Of a stretch of 64,000 nt of DNA, positions 44,561 to 53,059 are shown in pieces. This DNA comes from Balneolaceae bacterium. GTDB lineage: Bacteria > Bacteroidota > Rhodothermia > Balneolales > Balneolaceae. The stretch covers positions 3,278,119 to 3,342,118 of the forward strand of contig CP051242.1 of assembly GCA_017795005.1 (NCBI GenBank), written 5' to 3'. The notes beneath the pieces were generated by a model. That model did no database searches, was not told the origin of the DNA, and saw nothing but the letters and a program-made list of their open reading frames with translations. The position numbers and the translations under genes are program-made. Position 1 is the first letter of the stretch. Each line of letters starts with the position of its first letter.

Positions 44561-46564
44561 ATGACCATGAATACTCTTAAAAAACTTGGATTTCAAATTC
44601 TGTTACTGATGCTACTTTCGTTTTCAACGCTTGCAACGGCTCAGGAAAAAAGCATTGTGTTTGAAATGGAAGAAATGACATTAAAAATTGATGAAGAAAC
44701 TAAAATAACTGCTAAAGTACTTGATGCAGATGGAAATATACTTCCAGATACGGTAATATTTTTCTCGGGAAACCGAAGATCGTTAATCGTAAATCAACTT
44801 GGCGATGTAAAAGCCGTTAAGCCGGGATCTTTTTCCATCATTGCTATTACTTTAGGTCAGAATAGGATTCGAAAAGATTTACCAGTAACAGTAGAGTTCC
44901 CTCCTGTTACTTCTATCGAATTCGTTGAAAAACCTGAGAATGTATATTCAGGCACATCCTTTCCTCTCACTTTTGTTGTAAAGGACGCTTCAGGGGCTAT
45001 CAGAGATAATGTAGATGTAATGATTACCAGTGACAAAGAGGATGTCGTTTCGATTAACTCGTTCAATGATTTAAAAGCGCTCAAAAAAGGGAACTCTACA
45101 GTTAGTGCATCTGCAGAAGGTATTACTGCTGAATGGAAAATCAGAGTGAGTGATAATCCAACCCGCTCAATTTCACTAACCCATGATTATGAACATAAAT
45201 CAGTGAGAACAGGGGATGTAATTCATTTCGAAGCAACCGCATTAGATAACAGGAACAGAGAAGTATCAGACGCTCCAATAAATTATACTTTTATAGCAAG
45301 CCCGGATGACAATCTGGGACAGGGAGCATCAGCACAAATTGAACAAGATGGTCGTTTTGTTGCTAATCATCCGGGTAAATATACAGTAATGGCTCGTTCG
45401 GGGAACAACATTGCCGAAACTTCATTTCGGGTTGAAATAAGAAATGTACAACGACCAATAGAAGTAGTTGGGAAAGGAATTGTACCAGATGTAAAAACTT
45501 CTGATCTCTGGGTTTGGGAGGGCGTTGATGGTCGTGATTATGCAGTAACAGGAACCTGGGGAGCAAGAGGCGAGGCTTTCTTCTGGGATGTAACTGATCC
45601 AACTAATATTCATACTATCGACACTGTTCAGGTAGATGCCAGGACTGTGAATGATGTGAAAGTTTCAGAAGACGGAACCATTGCCGTTATCACCAGAGAA
45701 GGCGCTTCGAATCGTAGAAATGGGATCATTATTTTAGATGTTACTGATCCTTCAAATGTTGAAATCCTCTCAGAATACACCGAAGATTTAACAGGCGGTG
45801 TACACAATGTATTTATTTATGAAGATCATGTGTATGCAGTTAATAATGGTCGTAAATACGACATTATTAATATCGAAGACCCAAGAAATCCAAGAACAGT
45901 TAGTCAGTTCGAATTAGATACCCCCGGCCATGCTATCCATGATGTTTGGATTGAAGACGGAATCGCTTACTCTTCAAATTGGGGAGATGGAATTATTGCG
46001 GTAGATATCGGAAGCAATACATCAGCTGACATGCCTGGTGCAGGTGGTTCTCCTGAAAATCCTGTTAAACTTGGATCTTATACTTACCCAAGTGGTTGGA
46101 ATCATGCGGCTTTTCCGTTCAAGAGTAAATCAACCGGAAGCTTTTATGTTGCTGCCGGCGACGAAGCATTTCCGTATGGTTTAGATACTCAAGGTCCAAA
46201 CAGGGCTGCCGGATGGATTCATTTTGTGAAATTTGATGGCTGGGATAATCCTGAAGAAGTTGCACGATATCAGGTACCGGAAGCCGGTTCTCATAACTAC
46301 TGGATTGAAGATGATATCATGTATGCTGCTTTTTATAACGGTGGACTGAGAGTTGTAGATATCTCCGGAGAACTTATGGGAGACCTTTATCAGCAAGGGC
46401 GGGAAATTGGTTTGTTCCTTCCACGTGATAAAAATGCTGCAATTCCCAATGCACCATTTACCTGGGGCCCTATGCCATATAAAGGATTAATCTTTTTATC
46501 AGACTGGAATTCAGGACTTTGGGCTGTAAGAGTTGGGGAGGACCCAACAGCGGGAACTAACTAA
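44561..46564 (+). CDS. Secreted LVIVD-repeat protein with Ig-like domains
   Basis: The 667-residue product has a signal peptide ending near residue 28 (ATAQ), three Ig-like (BIG2-type) modules over about 30-300, each with a LADAKAVKPG-like G-strand, and a C-terminal beta-propeller made of LVIVD repeats (blades such as DYAVTGTWGARGEAFFWDVTD, IIILDVTDPSNVEILSEY, YDIINIEDPRNPRTVSQF). It is extracytoplasmic and likely surface-bound. The next gene, a second propeller with a copper-type loop, follows by 13 bases. The start could also be ATG 44567. Confidence 0.85.
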   Translation: MTMNTLKKLGFQILLLMLLSFSTLATAQEKSIVFEMEEMTLKIDEETKITAKVLDADGNILPDTVIFFSGNRRSLIVNQLGDVKAVKPGSFSIIAITLGQNRIRKDLPVTVEFPPVTSIEFVEKPENVYSGTSFPLTFVVKDASGAIRDNVDVMITSDKEDVVSINSFNDLKALKKGNSTVSASAEGITAEWKIRVSDNPTRSISLTHDYEHKSVRTGDVIHFEATALDNRNREVSDAPINYTFIASPDDNLGQGASAQIEQDGRFVANHPGKYTVMARSGNNIAETSFRVEIRNVQRPIEVVGKGIVPDVKTSDLWVWEGVDGRDYAVTGTWGARGEAFFWDVTDPTNIHTIDTVQVDARTVNDVKVSEDGTIAVITREGASNRRNGIIILDVTDPSNVEILSEYTEDLTGGVHNVFIYEDHVYAVNNGRKYDIINIEDPRNPRTVSQFELDTPGHAIHDVWIEDGIAYSSNWGDGIIAVDIGSNTSADMPGAGGSPENPVKLGSYTYPSGWNHAAFPFKSKSTGSFYVAAGDEAFPYGLDTQGPNRAAGWIHFVKFDGWDNPEEVARYQVPEAGSHNYWIEDDIMYAAFYNGGLRVVDISGELMGDLYQQGREIGLFLPRDKNAAIPNAPFTWGPMPYKGLIFLSDWNSGLWAVRVGEDPTAGTN

Positions 46565-46577
46565 GCGTATTTGATCT

Positions 46578-47684
46578 ATGCTCAGAATTATTTGTTTAGC
46601 CATAATAAGCTTATTACTAACCTTTTTTGAAAACAGTGTTGCACAGGAATATTTTCTGTATGTAGCAGCTGAGTCAGAAGATCAGGTTCATCTGGTTCAT
46701 TTTAATGCCGAAACAGAGAAAGCAGAAATTGCCAAAACTATTGATGTGGGTCGTTACCCAACAGAGATTGACGGACCTCATGGTGTTTCTGTTTCTCCGG
46801 ACGGAGAATACTGGTTTGTTTCCATCGCTCATGGAAATCCTTATGGTTGGCTTGCAAAATATAAAACAGGTACCGATGAGTTAGTCGGAACTACAGAACT
46901 GGGAATGTTCCCTGCTACCATGGAAATCTCGCAGGCTACAGGTTTACTTTATGTAGTTAACTTTAATCTGCATGGAGAAATGGTACCCAGCACCGTATCT
47001 GTTGTAGATCCTGAATCAATGTTTCGTTTAACCGATATTGATACAGGAATTATGCCCCATGGATCAAGAGTGAGTAGTAATGGAAAGCATATGTATCATG
47101 TTTCTATGATGACTGATGAACTTATTGAGGTAAACACAGCTTCAATGGAAGTCTCCAGAAAATTGAAACTCTCGGAGTCGGGAGGCATGGATCATTCATC
47201 CATGGATCATTCTGGTATGAATCATGGAAACATGAAACACAGCCCCAAAGAAAAACCAACCTGGGCTGATCCACATCCCACTAAACCATTTGTATATGTT
47301 GCTGGAAACGGATCTAATGAGCTTCTGGAAATAAATACAGATAACTGGGAAATAACCCGAAGGTTTACTACCGGAAAAGCACCTTACAACCTTGAAGTTA
47401 GTCCAAATGGCAAACTTGTTGTAGTTAGTTACAAAGGTGAAGGTTCTACTGGTATTTGGGATATAGAAACCGGAAAAGAATTAGCAAAGGTTGCCAATAC
47501 CCGAAGAGTAAGTCATGGAGTGACAATATCTCCTGACAGCAAATACGCCTTCATTTCTGTTGAAGGAATTGGTGGTGAACCGGGATCTGTAGATGTTATT
47601 AACCTAGAAACCAATACATTGGTTGATTATGTAGAAACCGGCAAACAGGCCGGTGGAATCTACTTCTGGAAACAGGTTAATTAA
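46578..47684 (+). CDS. YVTN/cytochrome-d1-like propeller with Met-x-His loop
   Basis: The 368-residue product has a signal peptide (to about residue 22, VAQ) and seven-blade YVTN-type repeats (PHGVSVSPDGEYWFVS, YNLEVSPNGKLVVVSYKG, HGVTISPDSKYAFISVEG). Between blades 4 and 5 lies the loop MDHSSMDHSGMNHGNMKH (residues 204-221), four Met-x-His units with a regular 5-residue period, of the kind that binds copper in PcoC/CopA-type proteins. It may bind or sense copper in the periplasm. It is co-transcribed with the LVIVD protein. The stop overlaps the convergent gene in TTAA. Confidence 0.85.
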   Translation: MLRIICLAIISLLLTFFENSVAQEYFLYVAAESEDQVHLVHFNAETEKAEIAKTIDVGRYPTEIDGPHGVSVSPDGEYWFVSIAHGNPYGWLAKYKTGTDELVGTTELGMFPATMEISQATGLLYVVNFNLHGEMVPSTVSVVDPESMFRLTDIDTGIMPHGSRVSSNGKHMYHVSMMTDELIEVNTASMEVSRKLKLSESGGMDHSSMDHSGMNHGNMKHSPKEKPTWADPHPTKPFVYVAGNGSNELLEINTDNWEITRRFTTGKAPYNLEVSPNGKLVVVSYKGEGSTGIWDIETGKELAKVANTRRVSHGVTISPDSKYAFISVEGIGGEPGSVDVINLETNTLVDYVETGKQAGGIYFWKQVN

Positions 47685-48415
47685 GCCCGTTCTTTAAGGA
47701 AAATAGAGTGGCTAACATTTTCGCCACTCGCTTCCATATCCAGAATTATTTCTTTTGAAAGTGGTTCCACTTCATAACCTAACTTATCCGCAATACCAAC
47801 GATTAGTGGCTCGAGCTTACCTTTATCGGTATTAAACTTTACATAAGCTCCCCCAATTCTTAAATCAATTTTTCGAATCGAACGGTTCAGCATGTCTGCA
47901 CAACGGATAACTTCAGTAGCGGAAAAAGTTTCTTTACCTGAAATTCTGGGGACCTTGTATTTCTTTTTCGAAATACTCATGGTTTTGATTTCCCCGGACT
48001 TCATATCTGGTTGTAACCACTCAAACTGGTGGTCTAATTCCTTGATGTAATAAGCCAAATATCTGGAATTCTTACTTTGCAGAACAAAACCAAGGTCAGC
48101 AACCCAAATGTCCTTAACCTGATCGATGTTAATATCAAACCAGATTGTATCATTAATAGCTAAAAAAGTAGCTGATTCACTTTCGCTAGAATTTTCTTTG
48201 AGCCTTAAATTGTAAGGTTTCTCAAATTCGGCTATACTGATTTTTGAATCTGTAGGAAGTTCAACTTTAAGTGTTACTTCATCCTGTTTAGTAGAGATGA
48301 AATCCGGAGCACTATTTTCAACTTCGCACTTAATTTCCCCTAGCCTGAGCAGAATCCTGGCTTTTCCTTCCTTTATTGGAATGTCAAAAGCCTCATTATC
48401 TTTAATCATTTCCAT
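47681..48415 (-). CDS. Conserved-looking cytoplasmic protein, function unknown
   Basis: The 244-residue protein has no signal peptide or membrane segment. It is beta-rich in the first half (about 10-110) with alternating charged and hydrophobic residues; the second half has a basic stretch (SISKKKYKVPRISGKETFSA) and a C-terminal alpha/beta part. No family was recognised. The first codon may be ATG 48409 (MIKDN). Its start faces the ZIP gene across 124 bases that carry the DtxR-like palindrome, so both could share control. Confidence 0.6.
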   Translation of the reverse strand: MEMIKDNEAFDIPIKEGKARILLRLGEIKCEVENSAPDFISTKQDEVTLKVELPTDSKISIAEFEKPYNLRLKENSSESESATFLAINDTIWFDINIDQVKDIWVADLGFVLQSKNSRYLAYYIKELDHQFEWLQPDMKSGEIKTMSISKKKYKVPRISGKETFSATEVIRCADMLNRSIRKIDLRIGGAYVKFNTDKGKLEPLIVGIADKLGYEVEPLSKEIILDMEASGENVSHSIFLKERA

Positions 48416-48480
48416 ACCTTTTCCTATAAGGTATATAATTTATTTTTTATCTAACGTGAGAATAGATTAACATTTTAATG

Positions 48481-48496
48481 TTTAGCCTAGGCTAAA
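48481..48496. promoter_or_regulatory. DtxR/MntR-like palindrome
   Basis: The perfect 16-bp palindrome TTTAGCCTAGGCTAAA lies 44 bases before the ZIP gene. It resembles the TTAGGnTnnCCTAA-type boxes of DtxR/IdeR/MntR metal repressors. It sits just upstream of the TATCTTTG promoter element. It could serve the ZIP gene, the divergent gene, or both. Confidence 0.6.
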
Positions 48497-48520
48497 TTTT
48501 TTTCTTTTCAAGACAAATCT

Positions 48521-48528
48521 TATCTTTG
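48521..48528 (+). promoter_or_regulatory. Bacteroidota-type -7 element for the ZIP gene
   Basis: TATCTTTG matches TAnnTTTG, the -7 consensus of Bacteroidota sigma-A promoters. It ends 11 bases before the ATG, so the transcript would have a very short leader. No convincing -33 TTTG was seen in the T-rich region upstream. Confidence 0.45.
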
Positions 48529-48539
48529 AAATAAAAAAT

Positions 48540-49367
48540 ATGATTTTACCACAATGGTTTTTTGAACTCAACCCAATCGCCCAGTCATTAATGGGTGGAC
48601 TTTTTACATGGGGTTTAACAGCACTTGGTGCGGCTCTTGTATTTTTCACTAAGAAAGTAAACTATACTCTTCTTGATAGTATGATGGGATTTGCTGCCGG
48701 AGTGATGATTGCAGCGAGTGTTTGGTCACTTATTATACCCTCCATAGATATGGCAGAAGCACAGGGAATTATTTCCTGGTTACCTGCTGTAATAGGGTTT
48801 CTGACCGGAGGCTTGTTTCTACGTGTTTGTGATCATTATTTACCTCACCTTCACATTGGACTTCCTAAAGATGAAGCTGAAGGAATTCCTACTAAATGGA
48901 GACGATCTACTCTTCTTGTACTTGCGATTACCTTGCATAACATTCCTGAAGGACTTGCAGTTGGAGTACTTTTTGGAGCAGCAGCTTCTGGAGTAGATCC
49001 AACAGGTACCGCTACTGTTGCCGCAGCAATTGCACTTGCCTTAGGAATTGGTATTCAGAATTTTCCGGAAGGAACTGCAGTATCTATGCCACTGAGAAGA
49101 GATGGTATGTCTGTTGGTAAAAGCTTCTGGTATGGACAATTATCCGGAGTTGTTGAACCCGTTTCAGCGGTAATTGGCGCAGCTGCCGTTATTTTCGTGC
49201 AACCGATTCTTCCCTATGCATTAGCTTTTGCTGCAGGCGCAATGATTTATGTTGTGATAGAAGAACTGATACCAGAAAGTCAGCAACACGGGAATACAGA
49301 TATCGCAACACTAGGCACCATGGTTGGTTTTAGTGTTATGATGGTACTGGATGTAGCTTTAGGATAA
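48540..49367 (+). CDS. ZIP family metal transporter
   Basis: The 275-residue protein has eight membrane helices and the ZIP core: helix IV with [20 protein letters not shown] (His and Glu of the metal site) and helix V with [19 protein letters not shown]. It imports zinc, iron or manganese, as in the ZupT group. An upstream palindrome of metal-repressor type suggests repression by metal. It is convergent with arsC with no bases between the stops. Confidence 0.94.
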   Translation: MILPQWFFELNPIAQSLMGGLFTWGLTALGAALVFFTKKVNYTLLDSMMGFAAGVMIAASVWSLIIPSIDMAEAQGIISWLPAVIGFLTGGLFLRVCDHYLPHLHIGLPKDEAEGIPTKWRRSTLLVLAITLHNIPEGLAVGVLFGAAASGVDPTGTATVAAAIALALGIGIQNFPEGTAVSMPLRRDGMSVGKSFWYGQLSGVVEPVSAVIGAAAVIFVQPILPYALAFAAGAMIYVVIEELIPESQQHGNTDIATLGTMVGFSVMMVLDVALG

Positions 49368-49787
49368 TTAGTTTGTCACTTCAGAGACCAGATTTTTTGC
49401 ATAATCTCTAATCTGGTCTCTTACACTTCTAAACTGGTCTAGTATTTCATCCGGTGTTCCTACTGCTTTTGCAGGATCAGGAAAATTATAGTGTCTTTTA
49501 TCCGAGTTAGAAGGGAACACAGGACATCGCTCTTTGGCATGGTCACAAACAGTTATTACCATATCAAAACTCTCACTCAGGTATTCATCTATATGGTTTG
49601 AAGTATGATTTGAAATATCAACATCTGCCTCCGCCATTACCTTAATTGCTTTTGGATTTACCCCATGAGTTTCAACCCCTGCACTTTTTACAGAAACTGA
49701 ATCTTTTCCAAAGAATCGAATCCAACCTTCCATCATTTGGCTTCTGCAGCTATTCCCGGTACATAAAACCAGTATTTTTTTCTTCAT
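49368..49787 (-). CDS. arsC: Arsenate reductase, LMW-PTP/thioredoxin type
   Basis: The 139-residue protein is the low-molecular-weight phosphatase type arsenate reductase. The P-loop CTGNSCRSQ has Cys9, and the redox pair is Cys81 and Cys88 in VCDHAKERC, matching C10/C82/C89 of the pI258 enzyme. It reduces arsenate to arsenite using thioredoxin. No arsenite pump (Acr3 or ArsB) is found in the window, so export must come from elsewhere. It is the last gene of the minus-strand ars set. Confidence 0.95.
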   Translation of the reverse strand: MKKKILVLCTGNSCRSQMMEGWIRFFGKDSVSVKSAGVETHGVNPKAIKVMAEADVDISNHTSNHIDEYLSESFDMVITVCDHAKERCPVFPSNSDKRHYNFPDPAKAVGTPDEILDQFRSVRDQIRDYAKNLVSEVTN

Positions 49788-49866
49788 CCAAAATCATTTA
49801 GTTAATTGTTAATGATACAAACACAACTATTAAGGAACTGTGAAGTCTTAATATGAGAAGATTAAA

Positions 49867-50304
49867 TCAGCAACAAGCTAATTCATTATTGAACCTGGGT
49901 TTGCATACTGTTGGTTTAACATAAAGTCTGATTACTAACTTTTCTCCTTCCCTATTCATTGATTCTATCGAAAATTTAGAAGTTTGAGTTTTACTATCAC
50001 CAAATTCAAAAAATACCTCGCTTGAGTGATCAATAGGTTGCTTGGCACGTACTTTATTTAAAATATTTGCTGCTTTTTCTACCGTCCATTGAGCTTTTTT
50101 TTCTGATTGTTCATTTAACCAAAGCTGAATAATGGTTTCGTTAAAAGTATGAGCATTAGATCCACAATCCATAGATTTCACATTCACGCTTTTCACCTCC
50201 GTAAAATGCAGATCACCTTCCAGCTTTCTTCCATCAGAAAGTATAAATGTTAATTCATTTCCTGTATTTGCGTCCAGTTGATCAAAGAGATTTTGAGTAT
50301 TCAT
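49867..50304 (-). CDS. DUF6428-like protein of the ars cluster
   Basis: The 145-residue protein matches a family that regularly occurs between arsR and arsC in Bacteroidota (DUF6428-like): FDQLDANTGNELTFILSDGR at the N-terminus, NETIIQLW, and a Cys-rich end PTVCKPRFNNELACC. Three cysteines near the C-terminus and one at MDCGS could bind arsenite. Its function is not established. An ArsR-type operator (50308-50323) lies 3 bases upstream of its start, indicating it is a target of the repressor. Confidence 0.8.
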   Translation of the reverse strand: MNTQNLFDQLDANTGNELTFILSDGRKLEGDLHFTEVKSVNVKSMDCGSNAHTFNETIIQLWLNEQSEKKAQWTVEKAANILNKVRAKQPIDHSSEVFFEFGDSKTQTSKFSIESMNREGEKLVIRLYVKPTVCKPRFNNELACC

Positions 50305-50307
50305 ATT

Positions 50308-50323
50308 ATCGTAATTTTGCGAT
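50308..50323 (-). promoter_or_regulatory. ArsR operator candidate, second copy
   Basis: ATCGTAATTTTGCGAT is an imperfect copy of the palindrome before arsR. It lies between arsR and the DUF6428-like gene, 3 bases before the latter's start. Confidence 0.7.
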
Positions 50324-50341
50324 TATTAGTTTAAAAAAAAA

Positions 50342-50668
50342 TTAGCAACAGTGCTTATTCTCTGGTTGAGTGATAAACCGATTCAACTGGTCTGTTAATG
50401 CATTCCAATTCTTATAATCAATGCAATAACAAACGCTGGCACCCTCAACGTCTCCTTTAATTAATCCTGCTGCTTTTAATTCTTTAAGGTGTTGAGATAC
50501 GGTTGATTGAGAAAGAGGAAGTTCATCCACTATATCACCACAAAAACAGCTTTGCTTTTGCGCCAGATACTGGAGAATAGCAATTCGTGCGGGATGCCCC
50601 AACGCTTTAGCTGTTGCGGCTAACCGGTTTTGATTTTCGGTAAAAGCAAAAGTTTTCGTTTTTCCCAT
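50342..50668 (-). CDS. arsR: ArsR family repressor
   Basis: The 108-residue winged-helix repressor has the family signature [47 protein letters not shown], given here as parts; Cys41 and Cys43 lie in the CFCGD segment, and the C-terminus ends HCC. This is a plausible arsenite site. It likely represses itself and the following DUF6428-like gene and arsC. A perfect palindrome abuts its start codon. Confidence 0.95.
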   Translation of the reverse strand: MGKTKTFAFTENQNRLAATAKALGHPARIAILQYLAQKQSCFCGDIVDELPLSQSTVSQHLKELKAAGLIKGDVEGASVCYCIDYKNWNALTDQLNRFITQPENKHCC

Positions 50669-50684
50669 ATCGTAATATTACGAT
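50669..50684 (-). promoter_or_regulatory. ArsR operator, arsR promoter
   Basis: The perfect 16-bp palindrome ATCGTAATATTACGAT directly precedes the arsR start codon. Its relative at 50308-50323 has the same relation to the next gene. ArsR repressors bind such sites in the early transcribed region. Confidence 0.75.
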
Positions 50685-50705
50685 GATAATTTCAAAAATA
50701 AAACC

Positions 50706-51149
50706 CTAACCCAGATTTTTTTTCATAAGTACTGCTGTTGATGGGCAAAGTTCAGAAAATTCTGTACTCCCTGTAATTTGTGCGGGTGCCTGACTTCTAT
50801 CTTCTTTAATAAAACCATGCTCCAGAAAAAACGATTCGGCTGTTTCTGTGAGAAGATATAACGATGTAATCTCAAGGTTTCTTGATTCATCTAAAACATG
50901 TCTAACTAATTTAGACCCTATTCCCCTTCCTCTTGACCCTTGGTAAACTGCAACAGACCTTAATAATCCGGTAGTTTCAAATAGTTCAATTCCAGCACAA
51001 GCGATTAGCTTTTCCCCATTCTTTATAGTATAAAAATGTATGTTGGAAGTTCCAATGTCTCCTGTAGGAAGATGATGCGAATTTAAAAGGTCTTTGATCA
51101 CAGACAGATCACTTTTCCCGGCTTTCTGAATGTTGATCTCATTCTTCAT
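50706..51149 (-). CDS. arsN2: ArsN2-like N-acetyltransferase
   Basis: The 147-residue GNAT protein has VYQGSRGRGIGSKLVRHVL (acetyl-CoA loop), a LTETAESFFLEHGF segment and the C-terminal FSELCPSTAVLMKK, the ending I associate with the ArsN2 group that occurs in ars operons. Proposed substrates are arsenic-containing compounds, but the reaction is not settled. It overlaps the end of the PH-domain gene by 11 bases, and its stop is 37 bases from the arsR start, so arsN2 is likely read from the PH-gene promoter, not from the arsR operator. Confidence 0.85.
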   Translation of the reverse strand: MKNEINIQKAGKSDLSVIKDLLNSHHLPTGDIGTSNIHFYTIKNGEKLIACAGIELFETTGLLRSVAVYQGSRGRGIGSKLVRHVLDESRNLEITSLYLLTETAESFFLEHGFIKEDRSQAPAQITGSTEFSELCPSTAVLMKKNLG

Positions 51150-52581
51150 GTTTTGCCCCTACTGACCAATTAATAATTTTTTGGGCGTCTTGTTCATCTA
51201 AATCAATTACTGAAAAATCTTTCCCTCCTGCACCCGATGCGACAGTTATATGAGTAGTTGCTAACTTTTTAAAACTTTGGAATGGGTTCCTTGTTAATTC
51301 AGAAACCTGAGCTCTGTTTCTTTTCAAATATGCAGTTCTTTTAGCAAGCACTCTGTACTGAAGCTTCATCATGTTTCCGTTAAAGCTCAATTTAGCGTCA
51401 TTGAATCTTAACCACCCCAGGAAAGTAGCCGGGACCAAAAAGCCGAAGAAAATCCAACCCAAATCCCAAAACCACCAGATTCCTAATATCGCAGTAATAA
51501 GTATGTAATTAGGTCTTCTTAAGTACCGAAAAAAAGCTCTACCTGGAGGTGTAATTGTAAACTCAGGTTGTTCAACCTCTTCGATAAAGTCGCTCAAAAA
51601 TGCATTAAGCTTATCCTTTTTTATAAATGGCAGCAGAACAATAGATCGCTCGTTTGTTTTTTGTTCAAAACCTGCACTTTCAACATAAAGCATTCCATAC
51701 CCAAATGGCTCCCTGAATATACCTTCCACAAACCTTAAAGCCTGAATTCTGTTAAACGGAATAGTTGTATGCTTTCTTTCTAATAAACCACTGGTGATAT
51801 GAAGTTCTTTCTCTTTTTTCTCGACTTTAAAATCAGCGTACTGAAAAATCACCCCAATGAAAGAAAAGATATAAGACACCACAAAAATCAAAATGAACAC
51901 ACCTACAAACAAAGAGGTATTCCCTAATCCTGGAACTTTATCCAGGATAAAGTATAGGTTTTCTTCGGTTACGAATTGATCAAGCTGACCTGAAATTGCC
52001 CCCAAAATAGAAGCAATCAATCCAAAATTTCCGGATGTAAGAGCTGCCAGTAAAAGACTTTTTCCAGAGAGTCTCCACTCCAAAACCTCTGAGGTTTGGT
52101 CAGAAATTTCTTCCTCTGATACAACAGTTTCTTCACTTTGCAAAGCACTTTGTTCACCCCTTAACAACGCTCGTAATTCTAACGCCTCATCCCTACTGAT
52201 AGCGCTTATGGTGGCATTATCTGTGCCACTCCCTGCTGATTTAACCTCTACTTTCACAAGACCAAAAATACGTTGTAATAGTCCTTCTGTAATGTCGATC
52301 ACCTGGATTCGGTCTTTAGTGAGATACAGCTTTTTTCGTACTAAAACACCTTTGTTAATCTGAAGTTCGTCACCATCAACACGATAGGTAAATCTAATCC
52401 AGCCAAGGAAGCCAATTACTAACGTTGAGATAACACCAGCTACAAAAAAATACCAGAAATAATCATCTGTATTTCGTGAACCAAGTACTAGAAATATGGC
52501 AATAGGAATCAGGTTTTGACGAAGAACTGACAGAAACTGTGTGACAGCGGCAATAGGATGTTGTCTTCTGAACTCAGACAT
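51139..52581 (-). CDS. YdbT-like PH domain membrane protein
   Basis: The 480-residue protein has three repeats of the bacterial PH (bPH2) domain (about 60-150, 250-340 and 400-470), each with the turn VDGDELQINKGVL or KEKELHITSGLLER and a following DRIQVIDI or NRIQALRF strand. Pairs of hydrophobic helices precede each. It is the large partner of the YdbS-like protein encoded just upstream (8-base overlap). Homologues form a membrane complex of unclear role in stress tolerance. Confidence 0.88.
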   Translation of the reverse strand: MSEFRRQHPIAAVTQFLSVLRQNLIPIAIFLVLGSRNTDDYFWYFFVAGVISTLVIGFLGWIRFTYRVDGDELQINKGVLVRKKLYLTKDRIQVIDITEGLLQRIFGLVKVEVKSAGSGTDNATISAISRDEALELRALLRGEQSALQSEETVVSEEEISDQTSEVLEWRLSGKSLLLAALTSGNFGLIASILGAISGQLDQFVTEENLYFILDKVPGLGNTSLFVGVFILIFVVSYIFSFIGVIFQYADFKVEKKEKELHITSGLLERKHTTIPFNRIQALRFVEGIFREPFGYGMLYVESAGFEQKTNERSIVLLPFIKKDKLNAFLSDFIEEVEQPEFTITPPGRAFFRYLRRPNYILITAILGIWWFWDLGWIFFGFLVPATFLGWLRFNDAKLSFNGNMMKLQYRVLAKRTAYLKRNRAQVSELTRNPFQSFKKLATTHITVASGAGGKDFSVIDLDEQDAQKIINWSVGAKHEE

Positions 52582-53059
52582 CTTCCTTCACTTTTCGAAC
52601 TAATTCGGAAATCATGCTTCTTAAATGGGTAGCCGTTTCATCATCGAGCGCCGGTATTTCATGGGTAGTTGCTGCCGTAGAAATACTAATCGATGAAAGC
52701 CCGAATTTTCTATAAATAGGACCTTGTTTGGTATCAACATGCTGAATTCGGTTTACAGGAACTATGGTTCTTTTTAGCACAAAAATACCTCTGTACATAT
52801 CAACACCTTTTTCATTCACATCAAAGCGCCATCTGCTCCATCTTATCTTTGGAAAAATGAAAATCAATCCCATATGTATGATAAAAGTAGTCGGTGCAGT
52901 TGCAATTGGAACCATTAAAGCTACATCATTATTCAGATATAAAAGATATAATAACGCAGGAACTGCATATAGCAGTAATCCGAAGAGAGCTACTGATATT
53001 CTCCATGCCTTAATGGCATTTTCATTTATTCTGGTTTGAGGTAGAATCAGGTCGTTCAA
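52574..53059 (-). CDS. YdbS-like PH domain membrane protein
   Basis: The 161-residue protein has two transmembrane helices (about 20-70) and one bPH2 domain with the turn VNEKGVDMYRGIFVLKRT followed by PVNRIQHVDTKQGPIYRKFGL. This is the same signature as in the larger partner, which overlaps it by eight bases. The MFS gene ends directly before its start, so the three genes form one operon. Confidence 0.88.
   Translation of the reverse strand: MNDLILPQTRINENAIKAWRISVALFGLLLYAVPALLYLLYLNNDVALMVPIATAPTTFIIHMGLIFIFPKIRWSRWRFDVNEKGVDMYRGIFVLKRTIVPVNRIQHVDTKQGPIYRKFGLSSISISTAATTHEIPALDDETATHLRSMISELVRKVKEDV

Noticed and set aside
44303-44596. 97-codon minus-strand frame upstream of gcvP
   Set aside because: It covers the intergenic gap and the start of the LVIVD gene, has no recognisable domain or ribosome-binding site and a biased residue content.
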